NCBI GenBank assembly: GCA_002700385.1
Contig: PADC01000008.1
Span: 40,485 to 104,484 of the forward strand
Origin: Cycloclasticus sp.
GTDB lineage: Bacteria; Pseudomonadota; Gammaproteobacteria; Methylococcales; Cycloclasticaceae
Direction of reading: 5' to 3'
Length of the DNA stretch: 64,000 bases
Made by a program: the position numbers and the translations under genes. How positions within the stretch are numbered: the first letter of the stretch is position 1; each line of letters starts with the position of its first letter. The notes under the pieces are model-generated. The model was not told where the DNA came from. It searched no databases and saw nothing but the letters and a program-made list of their open reading frames with translations. Below, in pieces: positions 1-8,870 of this stretch.

Positions 1-752
1 GGACTCAGGTTGACAGCGCCACCCCAAACAAGACAGGCATGGGTCTCAGCCACTACACGTTGAATCTCATTGAGCTCCAGATTGACGGTAGTCAGTGCCT
101 CCATAGTATCCGCAGTACCGGCGGGAGAGGTGATCGCCCGCGAGGAGGTTTTAGGGATGGTGAGTCCCGCAGCGCTGACAATGGACACCACGAGCGGTGT
201 GGTGCGGTTGCCCGGCAGCCCACCGATGCAGTGTTTATCAAGAACCATGGCTTCGTCTGGCCAGTTCAGCCGCTTACCACAGGCCACCATGGCCTGGGTG
301 AGACTGATGATTTCATCTACGTCTAAACGGCTACCCGCGCACACACTGAGGAAGCTGGCGATTTCGATATCCGAATAGCGGTGGTCGCCGATGTCCTCGA
401 CAATAGCGGTAATCTCTTGATCACTGAGTTTGTGTCCAAAGATTTTTTTGCGCACGGCGGCAAGTGATGTCACTACCGGTGCGTGGTCGACACTAACCGC
501 GGCGCCATCATCGACGTCCAAGCGCTGCATGGCACTTTTAGACAACCCTGCACTCCCGGAACTCAGTACCTGTTCGTCCACCACATTCAGCGTGGCGATA
601 ACGCTGTTTTCCCCGTACCGCAGCATGACACGGCTGTTGGCAGTGAAACCTTCAGAGCGGCAGATGTGACAATCACTGCGCATATACACCACCGGTTCCT
701 GGTGGGTGTCGATGCCCATGTCGATCACCTTAAGTGTGTTAATTTGATCCAT
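1..752 (-). CDS. Thymidine phosphorylase-like enzyme (partial, C-terminus off-window)
   Basis: This is a nucleoside phosphorylase of the thymidine/AMP phosphorylase family, which splits nucleosides or nucleotides with phosphate into a base and a (deoxy)ribose phosphate. The first ~250 residues are visible; the family is usually about 500 aa long, so roughly half lies beyond base 1. The phosphate/substrate signature is clear: DKHCIGGLPGNRTTP followed by IPKTSSRAITSPAGTAD, which fits the long AMP-phosphorylase-like branch with an N-terminal extension. The ATG at 752 has AGGAA about nine bases upstream. It is the last visible gene of the minus-strand metal cluster. Nucleoside salvage in a copper island is unexpected, but such genes are known from mobile stress islands. 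The family is sure; the substrate is not. Confidence 0.85.
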   Translation of the reverse strand, partial: MDQINTLKVIDMGIDTHQEPVVYMRSDCHICRSEGFTANSRVMLRYGENSVIATLNVVDEQVLSSGSAGLSKSAMQRLDVDDGAAVSVDHAPVVTSLAAVRKKIFGHKLSDQEITAIVEDIGDHRYSDIEIASFLSVCAGSRLDVDEIISLTQAMVACGKRLNWPDEAMVLDKHCIGGLPGNRTTPLVVSIVSAAGLTIPKTSSRAITSPAGTADTMEALTTVNLELNEIQRVVAETHACLVWGGAVNLS

Positions 753-826
753 TAGCATTTCCTGAACAACAAAATTTAGCCATTGCCTTTCTTTCAGTGG
801 CCAGCAGGCTTTCTCCACCACCATTT

Positions 827-2179
827 TTAATGGTGATGTTCATTATCCTGACTCAGGTGCACAACCTGCTTTCGTTTTTTAGATCCCAGAAATAGTTGCT
901 CGCCGATAGCGATTAGCATCATTGTGACAACGGCCACACCCAACACAAATGGGTCTGAATTCAACTTCACCCAAACAAACCCGCTTAGTGCAAGCAAATC
1001 TAATATAATCGCAGTGACGGGAACCCAGCTTTTAGCTTTAACATCGTCCAACAAGTAGCGCAGAACACCCCAATGAATGGCGATATCCATCACTAGATAG
1101 AAAACGATGCCAAGTGCTGCTATACGGGAAAGATCAAAAAACGCTGTGAGCACAAGACCGAGTACCACGGTGTATACCAATGTATGTTTCTGAATGCTGC
1201 CAGGCATACCGAAGTGTCGGTGAGGCACCAACTTCATCTCTGTTAGCATCGCGAGCATCCTGGAGACCGCAAAAACACTGGCAAGAATCCCACCCGCCGT
1301 CGCAAGCATGGCAATCGCAACAGTGAACCACACGCCATACTCACCGAGTGCGGGTCGAGCGGCTGCAGCCAGGGAATAATCACGGGTCTCGATAATCTCA
1401 CTGAGTGAGAGGTTACTGGCCACCGAAAAACCAACCAATGTATAGATGACGACACAAGCAGCAATCGAAATAACAATCGCGCGACCAACATTGCGGTGTG
1501 GATCGATCACCTCGGAACCACTATTGGTAATCGTGGTAAAGCCTTTGAATGCCAGAATCCCCAGCGCTGTGGCACCGAGGAAATTACTAGCTGAACCGGT
1601 CTCGCTTACATGGTCAAAGTCTACTGCCAGGCTATCAGCTAACCAGATGCCTACGAGGCCAAAAATCAGGATCCCGCCAATTTTCAGTAGACCGATAAAC
1701 CCTGCAACCCCTTGAATCAGCCGATTACCCAGCAGGTTCACAATGAACGCCGCCAGAATTAGGGAGACGCCGAGTATAGGCGTCATTTGTCCTGATGGGT
1801 CACCGCCAAACAATTGCATGGTGTAGGAACCGAACGTGCGCGCAAGAAAGCTCTGAGCGATGACCATCGAAAAATACATTAGTAGCGCATTAAATGCAGT
1901 GGGCAACCGGTCGCCATAGGCCTTATGCAAATACATGCCAATCCCCCCTGCTGATGGGTAGGCATTGGACATTTTGATGTAGGAGTAAGCGCTGAAACCA
2001 ACGATGATAGCGGCCGCGAGAAATGCCAGTGGGAATAATGCACCAGTCATCTCTGCCATTTGACCGGTTAGCGCGAATATTCCCGCCCCGATCATCACCC
2101 CAGTACCGAGCATTACCGTACCTGATAGAGTGAGGCTACCTTCGTCGTACTGTGTCGAACGAGCGTCTTTTTCGTCCAT
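827..2179 (-). CDS. APC-family amino acid permease
   Basis: This 450-aa inner-membrane protein belongs to the amino acid-polyamine-organocation (APC) superfamily. It has about twelve hydrophobic segments and an N-terminal glycine-rich helix (MLGTGVMIGAGIFALTGQ), which in this family breaks TM1 and contacts the substrate amine/carboxylate. The C-terminus is charged and ends in three histidines. The ATG at 2179 is preceded by AAAAGGAG at good spacing. It sits downstream of the copper genes and upstream of the phosphorylase-like gene on the same strand, so it is probably co-transcribed. The substrate cannot be read from the sequence. Family assignment is firm and the link to metal stress is inferred from position only. 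Confidence 0.88.
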   Translation of the reverse strand: MDEKDARSTQYDEGSLTLSGTVMLGTGVMIGAGIFALTGQMAEMTGALFPLAFLAAAIIVGFSAYSYIKMSNAYPSAGGIGMYLHKAYGDRLPTAFNALLMYFSMVIAQSFLARTFGSYTMQLFGGDPSGQMTPILGVSLILAAFIVNLLGNRLIQGVAGFIGLLKIGGILIFGLVGIWLADSLAVDFDHVSETGSASNFLGATALGILAFKGFTTITNSGSEVIDPHRNVGRAIVISIAACVVIYTLVGFSVASNLSLSEIIETRDYSLAAAARPALGEYGVWFTVAIAMLATAGGILASVFAVSRMLAMLTEMKLVPHRHFGMPGSIQKHTLVYTVVLGLVLTAFFDLSRIAALGIVFYLVMDIAIHWGVLRYLLDDVKAKSWVPVTAIILDLLALSGFVWVKLNSDPFVLGVAVVTMMLIAIGEQLFLGSKKRKQVVHLSQDNEHHH

Positions 2180-2293
2180 TCAGGACTCCTTTTAATAAAA
2201 GTTAAGCCCCCTGTCTGGGCTTTCGGTGCAAGGTATGCAGGATGCTTAAAAATGCAATTCTCTGTTTATCGACATAAACCATGGAGGTATACA

Positions 2294-2662
2294 CTAGCGC
2301 TTGCGGCCAGCGACCAAGGGAATTTGATGACAGCTCCAAGGTTCGTGGTTGGCGTTGTCTTTAACATTCCCATCGATACATTTGTAATAGCCTTCCTTAA
2401 AGTGCGTCCACCAATCATGACTTACTTCGACGCCATGCTTTTTCAACACATCTTCGATACCATCCAGACGAATCCTGGTGGCGTCATAAGCAAGATTCAG
2501 AACATGACTTTTTTCGTCAAAGGAAATGGCGTCGAGTCCGTAAAGCTGATCGACCTCAGCAACCATTGCTTGCAGGTTGTTCTGATCGACAGGTGCCAGT
2601 TTCAAATGGCGCACCACAAGATTGATTTCTGATACGCCTAGCCGATGTTCTTTTTTGCCCAT
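2294..2662 (-). CDS. HMA-like small metal-binding protein, paralog of its neighbour
   Basis: This 122-aa soluble protein has the length and hydrophobic pattern of a heavy-metal-associated (ferredoxin-like) domain but no CxxC. It shares with the gene upstream an HRLG start, LNLAYDA, a KHG turn, a WW pair, NVKDNA-x-HE and a C-terminal Cys/His pair (SCHQ here), so the two arose by duplication. The ATG at 2662 is chosen because AGAGGAAA stands just upstream; an earlier in-frame ATG would overlap the previous gene by several codons. A role as copper-binding or regulatory partner of CopA is inferred from operon position. Nothing shows catalysis. Confidence 0.7.
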   Translation of the reverse strand: MGKKEHRLGVSEINLVVRHLKLAPVDQNNLQAMVAEVDQLYGLDAISFDEKSHVLNLAYDATRIRLDGIEDVLKKHGVEVSHDWWTHFKEGYYKCIDGNVKDNANHEPWSCHQIPLVAGRKR

Positions 2663-2673
2663 TTCGATTTCCT

Positions 2674-3021
2674 CTACTGAGGCGGCATCTTGTTGCAACA
2701 ATGCGCTTCATGCTTGGCGTTATCCTTGATATTTTTATCTGTCTGCCGTTGCCAACCCAGCTTGGTGCGACTCCACCAATTGTCTTTAATTACCGCGCCA
2801 TGCTTTTCGACAATGGCTATCATTTCATCGATATTATGGTGAGAGGCGTCATAGGCGATTTTGAGATTACCTTTCGTCATGTTCAGCCAAACACGGTCAA
2901 CACAAGGAAGTCCATCCAACTCCACTGTGATAGCATGCGCGTTGCTTTCATTCACCCCACGTAAACTTAAGGTGTGCTTCGCTAGAAAACCTGGATTGAT
3001 TCCTAATCGATGCTCTGCCAC
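2674..3021 (-). CDS. HMA-like small metal-binding protein, first of a tandem pair
   Basis: This is the paralog of the gene just downstream, about 115 aa, again with a ferredoxin-like HMA layout lacking the usual metal-binding CxxC. Instead it ends in HEAHCCNKM, a compact His/Cys cluster that could bind Cu(I) or Zn(II). There is no ATG: candidates are TTG at 3033 or the tandem GTG codons at 3024 and 3021. GTG at 3021 is preferred because GGAG lies six bases upstream and translation then begins directly at AEHRLG, matching the neighbour's start. It is transcribed with the copper operon. Function is unproven. Confidence 0.62.
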   Translation of the reverse strand: MAEHRLGINPGFLAKHTLSLRGVNESNAHAITVELDGLPCVDRVWLNMTKGNLKIAYDASHHNIDEMIAIVEKHGAVIKDNWWSRTKLGWQRQTDKNIKDNAKHEAHCCNKMPPQ

Positions 3022-3068
3022 CACTTTCTCCAAATTATCGATTACTAACGATCAATAGTCCGCTTTGC

Positions 3069-3494
3069 TTATTTCTTAATGTGTTTAGGACGACTCTTGC
3101 GAGCTTCGACCATGTTGTCCATCATCTGCCCCATCATCATCTGCATCATCCCCATACGCTCTTCCATCATTTTCATGCGCTCTTCGGTAGAGCTGGATGC
3201 CATGTCGCCTTCACCCTGATTTAGCGTCATCATGCATTGCTGCATCTCTTTCATATGTGCTTCGATGAGTTCATCCCGTTTGCCTTGGTCTGCTTCCTTT
3301 TTCAGCTGACCCATCAGGCGCTCCATGGATTTTTTGTGTTCTTGCATCATTGGCATCATTCGCTCATGGCTCATCATCATGCTGCCTTGCTTACCCTGTG
3401 TGTTCGGGTCACCGTCATGTTGATGCTCACCTTCGGCGAAGGCCGGAGATGCTAATAATGTTGAAATGGCAAGTACTGACATTAGTTTTTTCAT
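3069..3494 (-). CDS. Periplasmic Met/His-rich copper-binding protein
   Basis: This 141-aa exported protein has a clean Sec signal peptide (MKKLMSVLAISTLLASPAFA, cleavage after AFA). A short His-rich stretch (EGEHQHDGD) follows, then a long helical body packed with methionines: MMMSHERMMPMM near residue 40 and several MM/MMEERM repeats in the C-terminal third. Methionine clusters of this type bind Cu(I)/Ag(I) in periplasmic copper proteins, so a sponge or chaperone role is likely. The ATG at 3494 has GAGGATAA upstream; a longer reading frame exists but would hide the signal peptide. I cannot place it in a named family. Confidence 0.72.
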   Translation of the reverse strand: MKKLMSVLAISTLLASPAFAEGEHQHDGDPNTQGKQGSMMMSHERMMPMMQEHKKSMERLMGQLKKEADQGKRDELIEAHMKEMQQCMMTLNQGEGDMASSSTEERMKMMEERMGMMQMMMGQMMDNMVEARKSRPKHIKK

Positions 3495-3504
3495 CGGTTT
3501 ATCC

Positions 3505-4155
3505 TCAGACAGTTTCAGTTTCATTGATTTTAAATTTCGGAATCCACGCTGGCGTAGATTCCATATAATGGCGATAAACATCGCCAAATTCTTCCAGTGC
3601 CATCCGCTCCTCACGCTTTGCGAGTCGCACGTAAACCATTACCAGTATCGGAAACATCACCAGCGTTGGAATGGTCGGCCACTGCAACAGGAAGCCGAAC
3701 ATAATCAGGATAAAAGCAACATACTGCGGATGGCGACAACGAGCGTACCAGCCGGTAGTGGCCAGCGACCGGGTCTGCTGTGCCTTGTGCAGTACATTCC
3801 ACGCTGAGGCAAGCAGGAAGAAACCCAAAATGATCAGGACATTGCTGGCGATATGCAGCGGATCAAAATGAGGGTTACCTTCAAAACCGAAAAGGGTATG
3901 CAAAAGATGGCCGTTCTCGTGGGACAAGAAATCAATACCTGGATATTTTTCCGCCAGCCAGCCGGAGAGGAAATAAATGGTTAAGGGAAAGCCATACATC
4001 TCGGTAAACAGTGCAATAATAAACGCCGAGAAAGCACCAAAGCTTCGCCAGTCAGTTTTGGTTTTCGGTTTGGTAAAACTGAAGGCAAAGAAAATAAATA
4101 TTGCTGAATTGAGTATCACCAGCGTCCAGAGGCCGTAAGCGGATTCACCGTGCAT
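3505..4155 (-). CDS. Isoprenylcysteine carboxyl methyltransferase-like membrane protein
   Basis: This 216-aa membrane protein has about five hydrophobic helices and the C-terminal RCRHPQYVAF signature of the ICMT/PEMT superfamily, whose S-adenosylmethionine-binding helices lie in the membrane. In bacteria these proteins often appear in metal-resistance operons, where their substrate is unknown; they are unlikely to act on prenylated proteins here. The gene lies between the Met-rich periplasmic protein (10-base gap) and the DUF2933 gene. The start at 4155 is the first ATG of the frame and has AGGAGATG just upstream. Family call is good, function open. Confidence 0.75.
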   Translation of the reverse strand: MHGESAYGLWTLVILNSAIFIFFAFSFTKPKTKTDWRSFGAFSAFIIALFTEMYGFPLTIYFLSGWLAEKYPGIDFLSHENGHLLHTLFGFEGNPHFDPLHIASNVLIILGFFLLASAWNVLHKAQQTRSLATTGWYARCRHPQYVAFILIMFGFLLQWPTIPTLVMFPILVMVYVRLAKREERMALEEFGDVYRHYMESTPAWIPKFKINETETV

Positions 4156-4180
4156 ACTTCATCTCCTGTTATGTATTGGG

Positions 4181-4474
4181 TTAATGGTGATGACGATGTT
4201 CGTTTTCCCGGCGACCTTCTTCCAAGCCACGTTGATAAGCATCCTGGTCGGATTCATCCTCGTGCTGGCCATGGTCACCGTGGCCGCCGTGCCCCCCATG
4301 TCCTCCGTGCATAAACAAATGCATAAAAGGACAGGCTAAGAGAATCAAGAAAGGCAAAAACTGCCAGACGTGTTGCCGATGCTCGATCAATAGGAAATAG
4401 CTTGCCGCTGCAATTAAACCCAGGGCGGCCAGGCCTTTGGGAGTCAACCAGAATGATGATTTTTGGGTTGCCAT
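4181..4474 (-). CDS. DUF2933 small His-rich membrane protein
   Basis: This 97-aa protein has one or two membrane helices (LAALGLIAAASYFLL and FLPFLILLACPFMHLF) followed by repeated GGHGGHGGHG and a histidine-rich end (ENEHRHHH). The arrangement is that of DUF2933 proteins, which are found almost only beside copper or silver resistance genes. The ACPFMHLFMHGG segment combines Cys, Met and His near the membrane face and could be a metal-binding site. The ATG at 4474 follows GGTGAGG; an in-frame GTG four codons upstream is less likely. A role in holding metal for CopA or the cupredoxin is inference. Confidence 0.75.
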   Translation of the reverse strand: MATQKSSFWLTPKGLAALGLIAAASYFLLIEHRQHVWQFLPFLILLACPFMHLFMHGGHGGHGGHGDHGQHEDESDQDAYQRGLEEGRRENEHRHHH

Positions 4475-4482
4475 GTCACACC

Positions 4483-4821
4483 TCACCTGTGAAATTGAAA
4501 ATCGTTGTCTGTTGCGCTGCGTTTATCGTGTATCCACAGCAGATCGTTGACTGGCACGATGCAGACCAGCCCTTCGCTATCGGCATTAACATGCGCCGCA
4601 TCCACAATCAGCTGCGCAATTTCCTTCGCCTGCTCCGCCTTGGCATAAATTTCCATTTGAATATGCTTGATCAAGTGGTTTTCGTTAAAACTGTCGAAGT
4701 AATAGCCCCGGCCGCGAACCGGGTGTAAGGTAAAGCCCTTCACACCGTGTCGTATCAGGGTTTCTTCCACTTCTTTCAGGCGAAACTCATCAAAAATGGC
4801 CGTGACTTTATTGATGTCCAT
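4483..4821 (-). CDS. PII-like (GlnB/CutA-fold) protein of a metal operon
   Basis: This 112-aa protein has the PII signature: an N-terminal KVTAIFDEFRLKEVEETLIRHG strand-helix, a short T-loop region (PVRGRGYYFDSF) and the C-terminal IAQLIVDAA and GLVCIVPVNDLLWI strands. PII proteins are trimers that bind small effectors and control partner transporters. This branch lacks the uridylylated tyrosine context of GlnB and sits in copper operons, so it probably senses a metal or nucleotide and acts on a neighbouring membrane protein. It starts at 4821 just downstream of the cupredoxin gene and ends nine bases before the DUF2933 start. The regulatory target is unknown. Confidence 0.8.
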   Translation of the reverse strand: MDINKVTAIFDEFRLKEVEETLIRHGVKGFTLHPVRGRGYYFDSFNENHLIKHIQMEIYAKAEQAKEIAQLIVDAAHVNADSEGLVCIVPVNDLLWIHDKRSATDNDFQFHR

Positions 4822-4834
4822 CAGATCCTCCTGC

Positions 4835-5188
4835 CTATTTCACCGTGATCTGTCCACGGTACATCTGCATCTGGCAATGAAACGCGTATTCACCTGCTGC
4901 CAACGCGGGCAACTGAATGGTTTTCAATTTATTCAGTGGCAGGGTGTCGCTAATTTGCAGTTCAGGGATCAGTAAAGTCTCAGAACAGGGTGATTGATCT
5001 TTGCGGATAAATTTAATTTCGACCGGTTCTCCGGTTGGCACTTTAATCCGCGAAGGCGAATAGGTGCCATTTTCAACAGTAATCACCAGATCGTTTTCCC
5101 CCAGCTCAGCTTCTTTCGGCTTGTAAAGCCAGAACCACCACACAATCAGAGCGATTAACGCCAATCCGGCTATATTGATCAGTAACAT
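4835..5188 (-). CDS. Membrane-anchored cupredoxin-domain protein
   Basis: This 117-aa protein has an N-terminal membrane anchor (about residues 3-20), then a KPKEAELG linker and a cupredoxin domain facing the periplasm. The domain has the TYSPSRIKVPTGEPVEI strands, a Cys in SPCSETLL and a C-terminal YAFHCQMQMY segment. That segment supplies His, Cys and Met ligands of a type 1 or Cu(I) site, and the layout resembles the EfeO/Cupredoxin_1 family. It lies directly downstream of copA, so it may accept copper exported by the ATPase. It is unlikely to carry electrons to a large partner since no oxidase is encoded here. Confidence 0.8.
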   Translation of the reverse strand: MLLINIAGLALIALIVWWFWLYKPKEAELGENDLVITVENGTYSPSRIKVPTGEPVEIKFIRKDQSPCSETLLIPELQISDTLPLNKLKTIQLPALAAGEYAFHCQMQMYRGQITVK

Positions 5189-5212
5189 GTGGTATTTCTC
5201 CTGGTGTTGGGC

Positions 5213-7558
5213 TTAGTGTTCCTGCGCTTTAAACAAACGCAATCGATTGGCGTTGGTCACGACAGTGAGTGATGAAAACGCCATCGCGGCCCCGGCAATC
5301 ACCGGGTTCAACAACAAGCCCAAGAATGGGTACAGCACGCCAGCCGCAAAAGGCACGCCGGCCACGTTGTAAATAAAGGCGCCGAATAAATTCTGTTTGA
5401 TATTGCGCAAGGTCGCTTTACTCACTGCAATGGCATCGGCCAAACCATGTAACGAACCCCGCATCAGGGTGATGTCGGCACTTTCAATGGCCACATCGGT
5501 ACCTGTGCCAATAGCGAAGCCGACATTGGCGATGGCCAGGGCTGGCGCGTCGTTGATGCCGTCACCGGTCATGCCCACCACTTCACCTTCCATCTGCAGT
5601 TCCTGCACTTTTTTGGATTTTTCTTCCGGCAGCACTTCGGCGAAAAATTCCTTGATACCGGCTTTTTCCGCTACCGCCTTGGCTGTGGCGCGGTTATCGC
5701 CGGTGAGCATCACCACCCGGATGCCGTTATGTTGCAGGCGCTTGATGGCAGCAATGGAGTCTTCCTTAATTGGATCGGCTACTGCGATAATCGCTGCGAG
5801 CTTATTATCAACGGCGAAATACATCGGCGTTTTAGCCTCGGCGGCCAGCATCTGGGCCTTTTCAACAAAATCACCCAGTTCGATAGTGCGCTCGCGCATG
5901 AGCTTTTCATTGCCGAACAACAGTGTTTTTCCGTCCACCTCCGCCTGCACACCGTGGCCGGCAATGGCGTTAAAATTTGAGACCTTGCCCATTTCGATCC
6001 CTCTTTCCTGAGCACTTTCAACAATAGCCATGGCCAACGGATGCTCGGAGCCGGATTCAAGCGTTGCTGCCAATCGCAACACCGCCTGCTCGTCATGTTC
6101 ACCTGCCACCAACACATCGGTAACCTTCGGCGCGCCCAGGGTGATGGTGCCGGTTTTATCCAGAATCATCGCCGAAATCTTCGACGCGGTTTGCAAGGCC
6201 TCGCCGTTACGAATCAGCACGCCCGCCTCCGCGGCCTTGCCCACGCCCACCATCACTGACATCGGTGTTGCCAGGCCTAGCGCACAGGGACAGGCGATAA
6301 TCAATACAGTGGTCGCCGATACAATCGCAAAAGCTACCGCTGGTTCCGGCCCAAAATTCAACCAGGTCAGGGCGCTCGCTACGGCGATAATCATGACCAC
6401 CGGAACAAAATAGGCTGAGATGACATCAGCCAAACGACCAATGGGCGGCTTAGAGTTTTGTGCGCGCTTGACCATATTGATGATTTGCGCCAGCGCCGTG
6501 TCTTTACCAACGCGGGTAGCTTTAAACAGAATTGAGCCTGACTTATTGATGGTGCCCGCCGCCACGGTATCCCCAGTAGCTTTTTCTACCGGCATCGGCT
6601 CGCCGGTGAGCATGGATTCGTCAATAGCGGTATGCCCTTCGATTACCTCGCCATCGACGGGAATTTTTTCACCTGGCCGCACACGGACCACATCGTTCAG
6701 TAGAACCTGTTCGATAGCAATATCCAGTTCTTTGTCATCGCGAATGACTCGGGCGGTTTTCGCCTGCAATCCGATCAGGCGCTTGATGGCTTCTGATGTA
6801 CGACCGCGGGCTTTTAGTTCCAGAGCAAGGCCGAGATCAATCAAGCCGATAATGATCGCCGTAGCCTCGAAGTAGACATGGCGCGCCTGATCGGGAACGG
6901 CGTCGGGGAAAAACACCACCACCATGGAATACAACCACGCCGTGCCAGTACCCAAAGCAATCAGCGTATCCATATTGGCAGAGTGATTGAGAAAGGACTT
7001 CCAGGCGCCGACAAAAAAGTGCTTGCCGGAAAAATAGAGAACACCAAAAGTCAGAATACCCACGACCAACCAGGCGATGCGTTCTGTGGTGGTGTTGACG
7101 TTGACTTCACCAGTGATCAGCGCATAGGCCATCAAAGGGCCACCCAGTGAGAGAGCAATCCAGGTTTCTTTCATCAAGCGCTTGTAATAAGCCTGATCCG
7201 CCTTCTCTTTTTCGGCCAATGCATCATCTTCATTCTCAGCAGCCGCAAGCTTGGCGTTATAGCCCACCTTCTCCACCGCCTTAAGCAAGTCAGACGCGGC
7301 TGCATTGCCAATCACATCGACGGTGCGCTGAGCGAAATTCATTTCCGCGTTCTCCACACCCGGCACCGCCTTCAAGGCTGATTCAATTTTTCCCACACAG
7401 CTGGCACAACCGGCACCCTCAATAATCAGTTCCTGGTGCGCCGCGCTATCAACATGAACATGGGGATCAGAACCGTGTTCATGATTATGATGCTGCGTGT
7501 TGTTATCGGTATCTTTATGACAACCCGGTTTGCCGGATTCCGTGTTCACTGAACTCAT
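5213..7558 (-). CDS. copA: Copper-exporting P1B-type ATPase CopA
   Basis: This 781-aa Cu(I) export ATPase of the inner membrane has a His-rich N-terminal tail ([14 protein letters not shown], residues 23-36). One HMA domain carries GAGCASC (Cys 51 and 54). Eight transmembrane helices follow, with the actuator TGE at 318-320, CPC at 423-425 in the ion channel, the phosphorylated DKTGT at 467-471, the SEHP motif of the nucleotide domain near 504-507, and the GDGIND hinge. All catalytic residues are present and the length is normal. The ATG at 7558 has CAGGAG upstream. It follows an HMA chaperone gene and the merR gene on the same strand, so expression is probably from the MerR-type promoter at 8453-8483. 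Copper is the most likely ion; silver is possible. Confidence 0.95.
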   Translation of the reverse strand: MSSVNTESGKPGCHKDTDNNTQHHNHEHGSDPHVHVDSAAHQELIIEGAGCASCVGKIESALKAVPGVENAEMNFAQRTVDVIGNAAASDLLKAVEKVGYNAKLAAAENEDDALAEKEKADQAYYKRLMKETWIALSLGGPLMAYALITGEVNVNTTTERIAWLVVGILTFGVLYFSGKHFFVGAWKSFLNHSANMDTLIALGTGTAWLYSMVVVFFPDAVPDQARHVYFEATAIIIGLIDLGLALELKARGRTSEAIKRLIGLQAKTARVIRDDKELDIAIEQVLLNDVVRVRPGEKIPVDGEVIEGHTAIDESMLTGEPMPVEKATGDTVAAGTINKSGSILFKATRVGKDTALAQIINMVKRAQNSKPPIGRLADVISAYFVPVVMIIAVASALTWLNFGPEPAVAFAIVSATTVLIIACPCALGLATPMSVMVGVGKAAEAGVLIRNGEALQTASKISAMILDKTGTITLGAPKVTDVLVAGEHDEQAVLRLAATLESGSEHPLAMAIVESAQERGIEMGKVSNFNAIAGHGVQAEVDGKTLLFGNEKLMRERTIELGDFVEKAQMLAAEAKTPMYFAVDNKLAAIIAVADPIKEDSIAAIKRLQHNGIRVVMLTGDNRATAKAVAEKAGIKEFFAEVLPEEKSKKVQELQMEGEVVGMTGDGINDAPALAIANVGFAIGTGTDVAIESADITLMRGSLHGLADAIAVSKATLRNIKQNLFGAFIYNVAGVPFAAGVLYPFLGLLLNPVIAGAAMAFSSLTVVTNANRLRLFKAQEH

Positions 7559-7573
7559 GGGATCGCTCCTGAA

Positions 7574-7891
7574 TTATTTGATGACCGCCGCGGGAAAACC
7601 CGCCCGATCCAACGCCTCTATCAGAGCGTTAGACTCGACCCTGCCAACGGCCGAAGCGACACCCGTCGCCAGATCCATACACGCATCGCTTACGCCGGAA
7701 ACAGCGCGTAGCGTTTGCTCAATGCTTCTTACACAACCACCGCACGTGGCGCCTTGCACCTGTAACCGCTGCAGCGGGATATCGCTATCTGAGCCAACAC
7801 TGCTCCGAGTGTTAGCTGCAGTGGATGACTTGCTGGCGCAACAGCAGCCGCCCCGGTGATGAGTAGGGCTCTCGAATTTCTGTGTATTCAT
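7574..7891 (-). CDS. Heavy-metal-associated (HMA) domain protein, copper chaperone-like
   Basis: This 105-aa protein has a Cys-rich N-terminus (HHRGGCCCASK near residues 12-22) and an HMA domain with the GATCGGCVRSIEQ metal loop (CxxC). It ends in AGFPAAVIK, typical of ferredoxin-like chaperones. The family picks up Cu(I) in the cytosol and passes it to the N-terminal domain of the ATPase. The gene lies 16 bases before copA, as expected for a dedicated donor. The additional CCC cluster is unusual for CopZ and could hold more metal. Copper is inferred from the neighbour. Confidence 0.82.
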   Translation of the reverse strand: MNTQKFESPTHHRGGCCCASKSSTAANTRSSVGSDSDIPLQRLQVQGATCGGCVRSIEQTLRAVSGVSDACMDLATGVASAVGRVESNALIEALDRAGFPAAVIK

Positions 7892-7911
7892 GGCAAATCC
7901 TCTATGTTGAT

Positions 7912-8316
7912 TTACTGGGCAAACTCTTCAATCAGGTGACAGATCATATGGCCAGTCGGCACCTTATCTGGCTTTTGGCTCCACTCAACCACGGCCTGCT
8001 GCATGCGTTCCCGCAGTTGCAGAGTCTCCGCGAACCGTTGTTCAGTTTCATTCAGGCGTTGGTCAATCAAGCGGCGTACCGTCGGGCAAGGTGATTTCTT
8101 CTTATCCGCGTGGTTCAAAATTTCCTGAATATCCTCAACGGAAAAGCCCAGTTGCCGTGCACTCAGCACGAATCGCAAGCGGTTGTAATCCTTTTCGCTG
8201 TATTCCCGATACCCATTGGCTTTGTTCTTACCCGGTTTCAGAATCTTGATCCGGGTATAAAACCGCACGGTATCGGCCGTAACCCCTAAACGCCTGGCCA
8301 TTTCGATCACTTTCAC
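7912..8316 (-). CDS. MerR-family metal-responsive regulator of the copper operon
   Basis: This is a 134-aa MerR-type activator. The N-terminal winged helix (IEMARRLGVTADTVRFYTR) is followed by the wing GYREYSEKDYNRLRF, a dimerisation coiled coil and a C-terminal metal loop. Candidate ligands are the Cys in KSPCPTVR and the Cys/His in GHMICHLIEEF. This differs from the CxxxxxxxC of CueR, so metal specificity is inferred from linkage to copA. GTG at 8316 is chosen because GAGGAG lies six bases upstream; longer frames extend through the promoter. It is the first gene of the minus-strand operon and should autoregulate it by bending the 19-bp-spaced promoter at 8453-8483. Confidence 0.85.
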   Translation of the reverse strand: MKVIEMARRLGVTADTVRFYTRIKILKPGKNKANGYREYSEKDYNRLRFVLSARQLGFSVEDIQEILNHADKKKSPCPTVRRLIDQRLNETEQRFAETLQLRERMQQAVVEWSQKPDKVPTGHMICHLIEEFAQ

Positions 8317-8452
8317 ACAGCTCTCCTCGCAGCTCAGTCTGACTATCGCGGGATTCAGATTAACCCCGAAGATCTGTTCCTTGCCTCGATATGAGTTAAT
8401 CATCAGTTTTAAACCCGAGAGAAAACCCAAAGAATTTGTCCGGCTTTTTGTC

Positions 8453-8483
8453 ACCTTACACCTGTGTCCAAGACACAGGTCAA
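8453..8483 (-). promoter_or_regulatory. MerR-type promoter/operator of the copper operon
   Basis: Read on the minus strand, TTGACC (-35, 8478-8483) and TAAGGT (-10, 8453-8458) are separated by 19 bases, the overlong spacing that MerR proteins correct by untwisting DNA. The spacer holds a perfect dyad, ACCTGTGTC-ttg-GACACAGGT. Transcription would start near 8445 and run through merR, the chaperone gene, copA and beyond. Confidence 0.85.
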
Positions 8484-8489
8484 GCAATT

Positions 8490-8870
8490 TTCATTAACAG
8501 GTATCAGGCTTCTCGTACTCACTATTACACGCCCTCGATCTGTAGCCTGTACGCCGTCAACCGTCAATATTGGCCCGATATCCTGTCACGGCGTTTCTGC
8601 ATTGAATCGACCCGTACACAACTCCCAAGCTGCACCTGGACTTATCCATTGTCATAGTAGAGCGGCGTTTCTGACCTTAAGATGACCCATGTATTACATT
8701 CCAGTAATGTATGTGTAATCCTGTTTACCCTGGCAAGTCGGAACATGCGTTGCTCCCAGCACAAAGCGGGAGAACCACCAGCAGGGATTTCAAAGGTTCA
8801 AGAACCAGGGCCCGCAAAGGCGGAACCCTTCAGGAAACAGGTATCGCGGTTGTTATACCAGCGGGCTTAC
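8490..8870. other. Non-coding stretch between two copper operons
   Basis: About 380 bases with no convincing gene on either strand. It contains the imperfect dyad ATTACATT-ccagt-AATGTAT at 8693-8712, which resembles a two-component (CopR/CusR-like) half-site pair, but no regulator gene of that type is visible. The rest shows nothing I can assign. Confidence 0.4.

Noticed and set aside
8693-8712. Dyad ATTACATT-N5-AATGTAT as a CopR/CusR box
   Set aside because: Only six bases pair perfectly and no two-component system is encoded in the window; left as a note.
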